DNA from: Chitinispirillaceae bacterium
Lineage (GTDB): Bacteria; Fibrobacterota; Chitinivibrionia; Chitinivibrionales; Chitinispirillaceae
Assembly (NCBI GenBank): GCA_016929595.1
Contig: JAFGIN010000021.1
Span: 38,094-102,093 of the forward strand
Length of the DNA stretch: 64,000 nucleotides
Reading direction: 5' to 3'
Shown here: positions 9,754 to 18,534 of the stretch, piece by piece
Numbering within the stretch: the first letter of the stretch is position 1
How the letters are laid out: the number at the start of each line of letters is the position of its first letter
Translations under genes and position numbers: made by a program
The notes under the pieces: model-generated
Seen by the model: only the letters and a program-made list of their open reading frames with translations
Told to the model about the DNA's origin: nothing
Database searches by the model: none

Positions 9754-10539
9754 TTACCTCCTTTTTTCCGGATAGTAATATCCAGAAATTCTGGACTCAT
9801 ATTCACTGGTAACTGGAAACGCCTGATTGTATGAAGGTCCCTCAAGGATAGTACCTTTATTTACATTAACACTAATGGCTCCGTTCATCCATTCGATACC
9901 TTTAACAAGTTCAATGGGAATCAATACTTTCCTCCCGGGGAAAAAGTTTCCTGTGTCAATTACTAAATATTTCAGACGCCACTTTTTATCATCGATGAAA
10001 ATTTCTACCATCTGTCCGATTTCACCATCAGCTGCAACAAGACGATACCCGATCATCTCTTTAGTCAATCTCAGATGTGATGATGACGGTGTATTTTCCA
10101 TATGAGTTTCCAGAGGTTGTATCTCCACACACTCATCACCCCACCCGGCAGCGGGATAAGTAAACGGAACGCTTAACCCGGGATACAGTGCTCCACCCAG
10201 AAGATTGTATCCATCCGGGTAGAGCCAGTAACAAGGCCAGGAATAATATGCATGAAGCATCTCTTCCATTTGTCGGGATACCGATTCGGCAGTATCGATA
10301 TCAGGACTGTTCTCTAACTGCTCAATCGATACATTTACCTGAAGTACATCTGGTGAAAGTATGTGCACTGCCAGAGGTGAGAGTAATTTGCGTGTTTGCT
10401 TATAATTTTCCTTTAAATCGATAACAATGTATCGTATAACCCAATTTCGATCATCAACAAGGAATTGCTCTACGTTACCGGCATCAACATTCTTTGCCAG
10501 CACTCTCAAACTTTTTAACCCACCTGTTCTCAATAGCAT
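9754..10539 (-). CDS. Tandem PRC-barrel domain protein
   Basis: Protein of 261 residues with two PRC-barrel-like domains: an N-terminal one (about 5-90; VEQFLVDDRNWVIRYIVIDL) and a second at about 155-235 (DGEIGQMVEIFIDDKKWRLKYLVIDTG). The linker is Tyr/Pro-rich. PRC barrels occur in RimM and photosynthetic reaction-centre H subunits and serve as binding modules; this soluble two-barrel form is usually linked to stress or envelope genes (general knowledge, not specific). It is probably the first gene of an operon with the PAC2 gene. No signal peptide or membrane segment is seen. Confidence 0.75.
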   Translation of the reverse strand: MLLRTGGLKSLRVLAKNVDAGNVEQFLVDDRNWVIRYIVIDLKENYKQTRKLLSPLAVHILSPDVLQVNVSIEQLENSPDIDTAESVSRQMEEMLHAYYSWPCYWLYPDGYNLLGGALYPGLSVPFTYPAAGWGDECVEIQPLETHMENTPSSSHLRLTKEMIGYRLVAADGEIGQMVEIFIDDKKWRLKYLVIDTGNFFPGRKVLIPIELVKGIEWMNGAISVNVNKGTILEGPSYNQAFPVTSEYESRISGYYYPEKRR

Positions 10540-10762
10540 TCCACATCATCTCCCCGGCACTTTTGGTATCATTTATTCACCAACCGACCAGCCATATCTC
10601 AAGAATTGAGGGTAATTCGCACATTTATCATTTCTTTGGGTATAAGACGGCCCAGATACAACTTAAAGAAGATCAAACTCCGGGCCAGAAGAAAACGGTT
10701 ATTTTCTGATCTGTTTTTTTGTATATTTAAAGGATCAAGTGTCTCCACACAGAGGAATATTC

Positions 10763-12631
10763 ATGAAAAAGCATTTCACCATATGGATAGCAATCAGTCT
10801 GCATCTTTTATTACTGCAAACTTTTGCAGAACAAACGTCCTCGCAGTTTCCCCACCCCGGCGATTACGTAAAAAATGAGTGTTTAATCAAATTCCTGCCT
10901 GGTACAGATAAGACAGTTATCGATTCGATCAGTTCCCGTTCAAAATTCACGGTTCTCGCATATTACCCTCATGGCCGGTTCTTCAGAGTTAGACTTATCA
11001 GCAGCCAGAACATTCTCGCTTTTAGTAAACAACTCACGCAGTATTCCGAAGTTGAACTTGCCCAGCCGGACTACTTTACATCAACAAGCATCTATACCAC
11101 AGACTCACTCGTTCCTGCTTATTTGAATACTGGAAATACAGTATCAACAAAAGTCAATCTGCCACTGTCTTTGGACACTTCCAGACCTGCTTTGGCGGAT
11201 ATTATCACAGCAATCATCGATGGCGGTGTCGCGTTCGAAAATTATCAGAACTATAAAAAAGCCCAGGCACTTTCTCATGCGAGATTCTCCAAAGGATACA
11301 ACTTTGTCTTATTTAATGAACATCCCATCGATGACAATGGAAACGGTACGCTTGCAGCAACAATTATTGCAAACCATATTAAAAACACATCAGACAGCTT
11401 ATCATCCGAAAAGAATACATCAATAATGCCTGTAAAAGTAACCGATAAAGACGGTATCGGTCGAACATCCACTCTTGTTGAAGGTATCTTATATGCTGTT
11501 ATTGGTGGTGCTGATATTCTTACCATCAATGCGCGCAGCCACGATTCTCCACTCCTGAAACAGGCAATTATTCAGGCTCATAATCACGGTGTAACAATTA
11601 TATGTGCTGCCGGTAACATTATCAGCCCTGAGCAGCACACTTTCCCGGCAGCATACAACCAGTATTGTATTGCTGTCAGCGCTACCAGTGTCCCCCCGGT
11701 CCAAGCATCATCAGTCCCCAACGCTGATTATATCGATCTTAATACTTCAGGAGAAATTCTTTACCAGAATCCCGATCCTTACGGCTTTTCAACGGTTCAG
11801 GGAGTAACCGTTGCAACTGCACAGGTCGCAGCAACTGCAGTATCGCTCATGCTCTCAGGAATTAACGGCAGTGACAGAATCAGACAGGCACTCGAACAAA
11901 CCTGCCTGGACATACCACCTCGTGGCTGGGACAGGCAGACAGGCTGGGGAACACTTGACATTCATAAAGCTCTTCAGTTTTTCCCGAAACCGGAACATGA
12001 CCTGCAAGTCTCGAATATTAAAGTCTCACCATGGTGCATTAAAGGAGAACGTTTACAAACGATCACGACAGTTGAAAATCAGGGTACCTTTGAACATGAG
12101 TTTTTAATTTCTCTATCAGATTCAAAAAGCAGCAGAATTCTCGCCAGTGGATCAGGTTCACTGAAACCGCAGCAGACAGGTCAATTCGTACTGGAATGGA
12201 ATACCGCTCAAGCAACGGAAGGTACGCATCTGTTGTGTGTTTCAGCAACTATTCCCGGCGATGAAGATCCTGCAGACAATATGCTCTACACGAAAGTATT
12301 TGTTGCAGAAGATAAAAGAGATGTTGAAATATCTGGTGTCGAACTCAAGAAACAACCCGAAAAAAACAGTTTCCTTGCAACCGTTCAGATCAAAAACAGC
12401 GGAACCTATAATGAGATTATCAATGTGCAGGTTCGAAATCAATCAGGAGCACTTCTGGGTCAGAAGAATATCCAGATCTGTGCACAGTGTATCATGTTTC
12501 TGCCTGTTCAATGCCAGTTCGAAACTGACACTGCACTTAAAGAACTTGAAATTTCTATCGAAACAGCTGATTTGCAGGAATGTAACCTGACCAACAACAG
12601 AGTTACCTGCCCGATCACTTTTTCTGAATAA
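10763..12631 (+). CDS. Secreted subtilisin-like pseudoprotease with CARDB domains
   Basis: Secreted protein of 622 residues. ATG 10763 follows AGAGGAAT and gives a signal peptide (about 1-22). An I9-like prodomain covers about 38-105, an S8-fold domain about 145-385, and two CARDB-like Ig domains about 395-500 and 510-615. The catalytic triad is incomplete. Asp153 (AIIDGGV) and the oxyanion Asn285 (CAAGN) are kept. The His motif GHGTHVAG has become GNGTLAAT, with Asn194 where His is needed, and the Ser motif GTSMA is GVTVA, with Thr349 at the nucleophile position. Protein length and fold are intact, so this looks like a maintained pseudoenzyme, perhaps a binding or scaffold protein (inference). 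It converges on the next gene with a 17-nt overlap. Confidence 0.85.
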   Translation: MKKHFTIWIAISLHLLLLQTFAEQTSSQFPHPGDYVKNECLIKFLPGTDKTVIDSISSRSKFTVLAYYPHGRFFRVRLISSQNILAFSKQLTQYSEVELAQPDYFTSTSIYTTDSLVPAYLNTGNTVSTKVNLPLSLDTSRPALADIITAIIDGGVAFENYQNYKKAQALSHARFSKGYNFVLFNEHPIDDNGNGTLAATIIANHIKNTSDSLSSEKNTSIMPVKVTDKDGIGRTSTLVEGILYAVIGGADILTINARSHDSPLLKQAIIQAHNHGVTIICAAGNIISPEQHTFPAAYNQYCIAVSATSVPPVQASSVPNADYIDLNTSGEILYQNPDPYGFSTVQGVTVATAQVAATAVSLMLSGINGSDRIRQALEQTCLDIPPRGWDRQTGWGTLDIHKALQFFPKPEHDLQVSNIKVSPWCIKGERLQTITTVENQGTFEHEFLISLSDSKSSRILASGSGSLKPQQTGQFVLEWNTAQATEGTHLLCVSATIPGDEDPADNMLYTKVFVAEDKRDVEISGVELKKQPEKNSFLATVQIKNSGTYNEIINVQVRNQSGALLGQKNIQICAQCIMFLPVQCQFETDTALKELEISIETADLQECNLTNNRVTCPITFSE

Positions 12632-13322
12632 TCAAAGATTCAATCAGATTAGCAACAGTCACCAGGTTAATTCCTGATGGGAACCTGTCGATAGAGCAGC
12701 ATGCAGCACACCGGTATGAGTCACCAGCGGGGAAAAGTTTCAGGTACTTATGTGGCAGGGATGGATCATTTCTCTGGAGTGTAACGATGCTATTTTCAGC
12801 AGGTACAACAGAAAACGAATCAAGCGGACAATAAAGACCTCTTCCTATCGCTTTTATGTAACTTTCCTTTAACACCCATAACGTAGAAAATCTGTCCAGA
12901 CGCTGCTCATCAGTTGTACACTGATTAAAAAAAGCCTGCTCGGCAGCAGAAAAAAAACGGGGAACAATTCCAAAATCAACATGTTTCACCCGCTCGACAT
13001 CAATTCCTGTTTCATACTCATCAATTATACACATAACCCAAGACCCCGAGTGGGTCAGATTGAAGTGGATATTAAATTCCTCAATTACTGGCTTTTTCCA
13101 TTGGTTCTCAATGATAGTAACAGAATTAAAATCAATACCGCACACCGTTTTAAGTGTATACGCAAGTAACGTTTCTGCGATTACCGACCGGCAGGAATCT
13201 TCAAAACGCAAAAAACGCTCAGCACGGGCTTTTCGCTCTGATGACACGATCGAAAGAAGCTGTTTATATTGATCATCGGATACCGCAGTACACTCCGGAA
13301 CCGCAAGGATAACAGGGAACAT
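12615..13322 (-). CDS. 4'-phosphopantetheinyl transferase (Sfp/AcpT type)
   Basis: Enzyme of 235 residues that transfers the phosphopantetheine arm of CoA to a Ser of carrier proteins. The hallmark Mg-binding motif GIDVE is at 106-110 and the W-x-x-KES motif (WVLKESYIKAIGRGL) at about 149-163, with the usual FNLTHSGSW histidine segment near 87-95. Length fits the Sfp group. No carrier-protein, NRPS or PKS gene is in the window, so its partner is elsewhere; fatty-acid ACP is a possible substrate. It ends convergently inside the last 17 bases of the pseudoprotease gene. Confidence 0.9.
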   Translation of the reverse strand: MFPVILAVPECTAVSDDQYKQLLSIVSSERKARAERFLRFEDSCRSVIAETLLAYTLKTVCGIDFNSVTIIENQWKKPVIEEFNIHFNLTHSGSWVMCIIDEYETGIDVERVKHVDFGIVPRFFSAAEQAFFNQCTTDEQRLDRFSTLWVLKESYIKAIGRGLYCPLDSFSVVPAENSIVTLQRNDPSLPHKYLKLFPAGDSYRCAACCSIDRFPSGINLVTVANLIESLIIQKK

Positions 13323-13391
13323 TGAAGCTACACTTTTCTAATTATCATTATTTGATTGGAAATTTCTTCTTCGATAATCAATACTTGCATT

Positions 13392-14183
13392 CTATAGAAC
13401 ACTGCCATTATAACCGGGTTCATTTGCGCGAATTGTATTGATTGCAGCGGCAGCACACCCCGCACCAAATCCATTATCGATATTTACCACTGTCAGCCCT
13501 GACGCACACGAATTCAACATCGCCAGAAGCGGCACCATTCCATTAAGATGAGATCCGTACCCCACACTCGTTGGAACCGCTATCACCGGACAGGAAACAT
13601 AGCCGGCAATCACTGATGGTAACGCACCTTCCATTCCGGCAACTACGACGATTACTGATGCTTCAAGCAGCTTTTCCCGGGATGCGAAAAGACGATGAAT
13701 GCCGCTAACCCCAATATCTGAAAGGACCTCGCAAGGATGGCCAATCAGATTGATGGTATGAAGCGCTTCTATTGTAACAGGCGTATCCGCAGTTCCTGCT
13801 GCACATATCAAAATTTTTCCCCGGATGTTCTGCTTTGGCTTCCATGATGCCGATTTTTTCCAGAAACATCTCGCAGTGATGTCAACAGAAACATCGGCAA
13901 TTTCTCTGCATATAAGTTCACATACGGCATCACTGGCGCGCGTTCCAAATATGGTTTCGCCATGATCGATTTGAGCTTTGGCAATAGCCAGCACCTGACT
14001 GGGCGTTTTTCCCTGGCAGAATATTACCTCTGGATACCCTTTTCGAATTGCCCTGTGATGATCAACGCGGGCAAAACCCAGATCCTGGAATGGCAGATCA
14101 CGTAACTGTTCAAATACCTTATCTACTGATATTTGCTGATTTTTCAGATCATTCAATAACTGGAGTAAATTCTGATTATCCAT
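13392..14183 (-). CDS. larB: LarB-like nickel pincer nucleotide biosynthesis protein
   Basis: LarB carboxylates and hydrolyses nicotinic acid adenine dinucleotide in the pathway to the nickel pincer cofactor of lactate racemase-type enzymes; it is related to PurE (AIR carboxylase). The 263-residue product shows the family pattern: GYPEVIFCQGK, CAAGTADTPV-TIEA, AVPTSVGYG and NIDNGFGAG near the C-terminus. The frame opens at 14228, but ATG 14183 (MDNQNLLQLL) fits the usual LarB start; no clear ribosome site was found for either. LarC and LarE partners are not in the window. Confidence 0.85.
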   Translation of the reverse strand: MDNQNLLQLLNDLKNQQISVDKVFEQLRDLPFQDLGFARVDHHRAIRKGYPEVIFCQGKTPSQVLAIAKAQIDHGETIFGTRASDAVCELICREIADVSVDITARCFWKKSASWKPKQNIRGKILICAAGTADTPVTIEALHTINLIGHPCEVLSDIGVSGIHRLFASREKLLEASVIVVVAGMEGALPSVIAGYVSCPVIAVPTSVGYGSHLNGMVPLLAMLNSCASGLTVVNIDNGFGAGCAAAAINTIRANEPGYNGSVL

Positions 14184-14412
14184 AATACAAAAAAAATAGT
14201 TCAGGGAACGTAGTAAACCAAATTTCAAGACTCAATGTATGTTTTCATTGTAGCACTGAGGACTCAATTTTAACCAGAAATTCATTAGATTCATTTTGTT
14301 CAACCAAATTACCTGTGGATCATGTTATATTACCATACATCACAGCATTCCGGGATTCTGTTTTTTCATGATTATCTAATACAAATTTCTTATTCAAGAC
14401 AGTTTAAGATCT

Positions 14413-15552
14413 ATGCTCCAGAAAGAAAAAATCCGTTACGAAACTCCGGTTATCAAACTTGCGATCGATAGAAAATTGCTGACGGTTGAAAAGTATGAAG
14501 AGTGCAAAGATCTGCTGAAAAAAAGCAAAAAAATCGGTCTTGAGTCAACGATAGAAGAGATACTGGTTAAACAGAATATTCTTACACAACAGCAGCTTTC
14601 AGAACTCCAGGAAATCTCTAATCTGGGCGAAGGTGGTGACCACTTCGGAGGCTATCAACTGGGAAAACTTATCGGTAAGGGTGGAATGGGAAAAGTGTAC
14701 GATGCAGTACACGAATTTACCGGACGAAAAGTGGCTCTTAAAATCCTCAACACAGTACCATCAAAAGATGAAACTATCGTTACCCGCTTTTTTCAGGAGA
14801 TCCGGGCACTTGCGAAACTGGTTCACCCGGGCATTGTTACACTCTACGATGCAGGAAAAGCAGGCCGGAGATACTTTTTTGCAATGGAGCTTGTTCAGGG
14901 TACCTCACTTGCACAATTTGTTGAAAAACACAAACCTCTTTCAGAATCAAAAGCGCTCGCCATTACTAGAAAAGTTGCAATGGCACTAAGTTTCTCCCAC
15001 GCATCAGGAATTGTGCACCGCGATATTAAGCCGGAAAACATACTCATCGATGAAAGCGGTACACCTAAAATCACCGATTTTGGCGTTGTGATGCATCGTG
15101 ATGCCGATCACATGACCTTAACAAAAGAAGGCTTCATGGTAGGTTCAGTATATTTCGCATCACCGGAACAGGTCAAAGGAGAACGTGATATCGATGGAAG
15201 ATCGGATATTTACTCACTGGGCGCCACACTCTACTATATGTTAACTGGAAAAATGGTATGTACCGGCGGTAACGCCCAGGAAGTCATGACCCGGACTCTG
15301 GTCGGTTCTTTTATCTCACCAAAAAAATTCAACCCCAGGGTTTCCGGAAGAACGGTCCGTATAGTGAGAAAGATGCTTGCCAAGAACAGGGATAAAAGGT
15401 ACAAGTCCATGGATGATGTGGTAAAAGCTCTTAACCACAGTTCACGTCTGCAAATGGTGCTGAAACTTGCTGCATTTATCTCCGGTGCGATTCTCTTATT
15501 TGCAAGCGGTGTGCTTACTCAGCGTTTTTTTCCTGATCTGTTTTTTCAATAA
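14413..15552 (+). CDS. Membrane-anchored Ser/Thr protein kinase (PknB type)
   Basis: Hanks-type kinase of 379 residues. Residues 1-75 form a charged helical domain found in front of some bacterial kinases (LTVEKYEECKDLL, then a second copy-like helix KQNILTQQQLSEL). Kinase domain about 81-345: Gly-rich loop GKGGMG (88-93), catalytic Lys110 (VALKIL), HRDIKPEN (202-209), DFG (222-224) and ASPEQV in place of APE. A single C-terminal TM segment lies at about 353-375 and only a few residues follow, so there is no extracellular sensor domain. It is monocistronic, and the next gene converges 7 nt away. Confidence 0.93.
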   Translation: MLQKEKIRYETPVIKLAIDRKLLTVEKYEECKDLLKKSKKIGLESTIEEILVKQNILTQQQLSELQEISNLGEGGDHFGGYQLGKLIGKGGMGKVYDAVHEFTGRKVALKILNTVPSKDETIVTRFFQEIRALAKLVHPGIVTLYDAGKAGRRYFFAMELVQGTSLAQFVEKHKPLSESKALAITRKVAMALSFSHASGIVHRDIKPENILIDESGTPKITDFGVVMHRDADHMTLTKEGFMVGSVYFASPEQVKGERDIDGRSDIYSLGATLYYMLTGKMVCTGGNAQEVMTRTLVGSFISPKKFNPRVSGRTVRIVRKMLAKNRDKRYKSMDDVVKALNHSSRLQMVLKLAAFISGAILLFASGVLTQRFFPDLFFQ

Positions 15553-15559
15553 CAACACT

Positions 15560-16012
15560 CTACTTTTTCTTCTTTACCGATCTCACGGTCATGGTTCCGT
15601 TTGCAAACACGGTATACCCGCCGCAGTCACAGCTTGCCTTTACTTTCACCGGGGAATCGAGCTGAATGTTTATCAGATTGATCCGTGCCTTGCCATTGCT
15701 ATCAGTGATATAACAATCCCGCTGCTCTGCGGCATTTACACCCTTACTCTGAGCTTCTTCTGTCAGAATACACAGAAATGTTCCCCATGATGCATTAAGC
15801 TGAATCTCTTTACCTGGAAGAGGATTACCGCTTTTATCTTTCAGGGTAACTTCGATTACCCCTCTGCCGCTCTTATCAGTGGCTTTCACCGGAGCCATTT
15901 TCATGTTCATCGAAATGTAACAGGTCGAATGTTCTTCAGATTCCACAAAGTCATACGCAAAAACAGATATAGCGCAGATTGAGATTATGCTTATAAGTAC
16001 GTTTCTAAACAT
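15560..16012 (-). CDS. Secreted Ig-like (Big_1-type) small protein
   Basis: Exported protein of 150 residues. The start is supported by AAGGAG upstream, with signal peptide MFRNVLISIISICAISVFA. The mature part is one Ig-like domain resembling bacterial invasin/Big_1 modules: KDKSGNPLPGKEIQLNASWG and later ITDSNGKARINLI, the classic bacterial-Ig turn pattern. It contains several Cys (including CDCGG), which could form disulfides after export. Function is unknown; a stand-alone adhesin-type or periplasmic domain is inference. Confidence 0.7.
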   Translation of the reverse strand: MFRNVLISIISICAISVFAYDFVESEEHSTCYISMNMKMAPVKATDKSGRGVIEVTLKDKSGNPLPGKEIQLNASWGTFLCILTEEAQSKGVNAAEQRDCYITDSNGKARINLINIQLDSPVKVKASCDCGGYTVFANGTMTVRSVKKKK

Positions 16013-16445
16013 CTGATGCTCCTTTTTCCATGCTTTTTAACCGGTTGATTGATCTGGGTACTGCCGATTCTGACAGTGCTATATAGTTCAATATACACTA
16101 TTTAATGGTTTGATTTCATTTTTCTTTTATATTTACCAACTATACGGTTTTAAATTTATTCTGGTTTCCGAGTAGAAAAATAATCAACCGGAGTTCTTTT
16201 GGAGGGTTGTTTTAGAAACGCAAGAAGATTCAGTGGGACTGTTGGATGTTTTTTAATCTACTGATCAAGGATGAACAGTCCCAAATATAATTTACCTGAA
16301 TCAGTATTCCCGAAACCTGAAAACTCCGAAGGTGTATGACCCTGAATGTTGATGAAAAATGGACTGGAAAACCAAAAGTACCAAAGATACGGTTGTTGTA
16401 CCAGTCCTTTGCAATGTATAGAACTTTTTTTTGAATGATACTTAA
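16013..16445. other. Intergenic region with inverted repeats
   Basis: 433 nt without a gene. It holds a 9-bp inverted repeat, GGGACTGTT at 16235-16243 and AACAGTCCC at 16274-16282, and a second 7-bp pair GGACTGG/CCAGTCC spanning about 16362-16408. The shared GGACTG core suggests a small repeat or operator family, but the loops are too long for a simple terminator. The promoter of the Ig-like gene is expected at the left end. Confidence 0.4.
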
Positions 16446-16802
16446 TTATTTTTTTGTCAGTGTAACATTTTCCCCATTTTCGTTTTTAAATGTTAGTTTA
16501 TTACCTTCAACTGTGTACGTAGTCGCCTGCTGACCGTCAACCAAAATGTGGGTATCATTGTATGTCCATGTCTGTGCTGGTGCATTAAAAGCAGTAACAA
16601 GGACCACATTTAATGCGTCTATTGCAGAACCTGTGATAGTTCCATTACTGTTGAACTTATATTCTAATCCATCATCATGAACCCAGGTACCTGCAACACT
16701 GTTTGATAGTCCTACGGGGGAATCATCGTCTTCGTTGCAACCAATTACAAGACCAAGCATAAGAAAAAAGAAAAAACTTAAAATTGTTACTTTTTTAGCC
16801 AT
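16446..16802 (-). CDS. Lipocalin-like lipoprotein
   Basis: Small lipoprotein of 118 residues, start supported by AAAGGA. The signal peptide ends in a lipobox (GLVIGC), so Cys22 is the probable lipidation site, followed by an acidic DDDS stretch typical of outer-membrane-directed or surface lipoproteins. The mature part (AGTWVHDDGLEYKFNSNG, then TWTYNDTHILVDG and YTVEGNKLTFKNENGE) has the strand order of lipocalin-like/DUF5640-type domains. Ligand and role are unknown. Confidence 0.7.
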   Translation of the reverse strand: MAKKVTILSFFFFLMLGLVIGCNEDDDSPVGLSNSVAGTWVHDDGLEYKFNSNGTITGSAIDALNVVLVTAFNAPAQTWTYNDTHILVDGQQATTYTVEGNKLTFKNENGENVTLTKK

Positions 16803-16836
16803 TTATGGTTCCTTTCAAATAAGTGAGAATGCAGCC

Positions 16837-17607
16837 CTAAGCGATGATTGAACGCCTGTTTCTAAAAGCATGATAGATTGTGTTCGCGAGTAACACGATC
16901 GAGCAGACAATAACGACAGATTGAATCAATTTACTTTCATCTGCCTGTTGGTAAGCAATCGCAATGAACCCCCAAACACCCACTAACGCCGATTCACGTA
17001 AGTTTCTCGTGTAAATCAGATAGATATAGATAATCGTTGCTATAACAACAAAAATTACTCCCCGTATTGAAGCTCCCCACAGAAAACGGTCTCCGCCAGC
17101 ACTGACTAATAAAACATTGACATTGAGAATCGTAGCAATCAGTATCCACCCGAAATAGACGACAATAGGCCACCAAACAAACAGAATGACCGCAGGAGGT
17201 GCATTCCATCGTTCAAGATTCAATCGCTGAATCAATAGTATGAGCGACCCCATAAGTAAACCGATACAAATGAGGGAAAGACCGATTCTGTCATTAACCC
17301 AGGTAATAATCCACAAAATGTTCGCCAGATTGGAAAGCGTGAAATAATAACCGATTGCACCAATCAGATCACGACCATTCTGTTTTTTCCATACGAACCA
17401 TTGATACCCAATAAATAATGATAATAACAGATAGATAAGCCCCCAGATTGAAAAAGCGTAACCAGCCGGTGTAATTGCTGTTGGGTATCGATTGCTTATC
17501 TCCCCGACACTGCTGGTTCCGATCAGTTCGGTATTGGTGAGGTAATTAATAATCAGAACAAGTATAAAGGTCGTTGTATTCACTACCAGTTTGAAAAAAT
17601 TATTCAT
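16837..17607 (-). CDS. TspO/MBR-like integral membrane protein
   Basis: Seven-helix membrane protein of 256 residues. The segment TPAGYAFSIWGLIYLLL near residue 45 matches the large TspO/MBR-related family (tryptophan-rich sensory protein relatives) and several Trp residues lie in the helices. Classical TspO has about 160 residues and five helices; this is the longer variant. Substrate is unknown; porphyrin-type ligands apply only to true TspO. It sits 34 nt upstream of the lipocalin-like lipoprotein gene on the same strand, so co-transcription is possible. Confidence 0.75.
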   Translation of the reverse strand: MNNFFKLVVNTTTFILVLIINYLTNTELIGTSSVGEISNRYPTAITPAGYAFSIWGLIYLLLSLFIGYQWFVWKKQNGRDLIGAIGYYFTLSNLANILWIITWVNDRIGLSLICIGLLMGSLILLIQRLNLERWNAPPAVILFVWWPIVVYFGWILIATILNVNVLLVSAGGDRFLWGASIRGVIFVVIATIIYIYLIYTRNLRESALVGVWGFIAIAYQQADESKLIQSVVIVCSIVLLANTIYHAFRNRRSIIA

Positions 17608-18006
17608 ATCGCAAGCCCTATCTCTCGTAAATTATAGAATTATAACGATCAGATAGAGTACAATCAAATTCTTTACCATTCACCTGTGGATAGTTCAGAA
17701 GGATTAATAACAGGGCACAGCGCACGAATTTATAATCCTCACGATGCGTTTTTTACTATCAGAAAATTGCTTTTACTTTTTAGTAAATTTTATCTCTATC
17801 TCTTCATAAGATCCGGCAATCAGAGCCCATGTTTGCCATCGGGGACAGTCATTGAATAAGCTCATCACAGTCAACCAAAACTATGAGCTGGTGAATTACA
17901 CATTCTGAGAATAGTATTGTGCAACTTTTGTTCCCGATCAAGCGGTACCGCTTAAGCCGATATGAATACCATGCAGAGTTAGATTCAGGAATTTATAGAA
18001 ATTAAA
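17608..18006. other. Intergenic region with a short coding-like remnant
   Basis: No complete gene. On the minus strand, 17883-17773 reads WLTVMSLFNDCPRWQTW followed by a beta-rich end EEIEIKFTKK and a stop. This looks like the C-terminal tail of a lost secreted protein, possibly the same gene whose N-terminus survives at 18375 (inference). A perfect 14-bp palindrome AAGCGGTACCGCTT lies at 17940-17953. Confidence 0.3.
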
Positions 18007-18375
18007 TCATGCAATAGTTATTTTGATGTATGTTATTTCATTGCTTGAAATGGTAACGTAATGTGTGGAGGATGAAATTATGTCAGCTGCAAGAAATATT
18101 AACGAAAATATATTATAATGTAAGAGATTAAATCCGCCACCGCAGAAAAAGTGTTTCATCTTAAAATACCACTGCGTCAAGAGCAATATGAGTTTCACCG
18201 TAAGATGCTGTTGAGCGTTCCAAAAGCTGAAGGAAAATAAACCACAGAACACATCCTGTGGAGTGTACGGCTTATCACCATATATGCCCCAGTTAGTAAA
18301 ATAACCGATTACATTGCCTGCATAGAGCGAATGCGCTGAAATCAGAATCAATAATAACATTGTAAATTGTCTCAT
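18007..18375 (-). pseudogene. Remnant of a GH18 chitinase N-terminus
   Basis: The frame starts with a signal peptide (MRQFTMLLLILISAHSLYAG) and then NVIGYFTNWGIYGDKPY, the characteristic first strand of family GH18 chitinases, followed by TPQDV. After about residue 42 the similarity to GH18 stops and the sequence becomes low-quality hydrophobic coding. The whole barrel, including the DxxDxDxE catalytic motif, is absent. The reading frame closes after 122 codons. It is therefore best read as a truncated gene, real only in its first 130 bases or so; the downstream part may be non-coding. Confidence 0.65.
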
Positions 18376-18534
18376 GAATTTTTTATGTCCTCAATGAGTT
18401 AAAATTATTCTGTTGAACCGTTAAAATTACCAGGGTAAAATAAAATATTGTACTCTTTTGGTTCAGTTAAGCGTTGAAAAATAGCAGGAACAATCTCAGA
18501 AGAACAGATCAGATTGTTTGTGACTAAACGAAAG

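Noticed and set aside
17940..17953. 14-bp palindrome AAGCGGTACCGCTT as an operator
   Set aside because: No gene starts close to it in either direction, and one palindrome of this length can occur by chance; mentioned only in the gap description.
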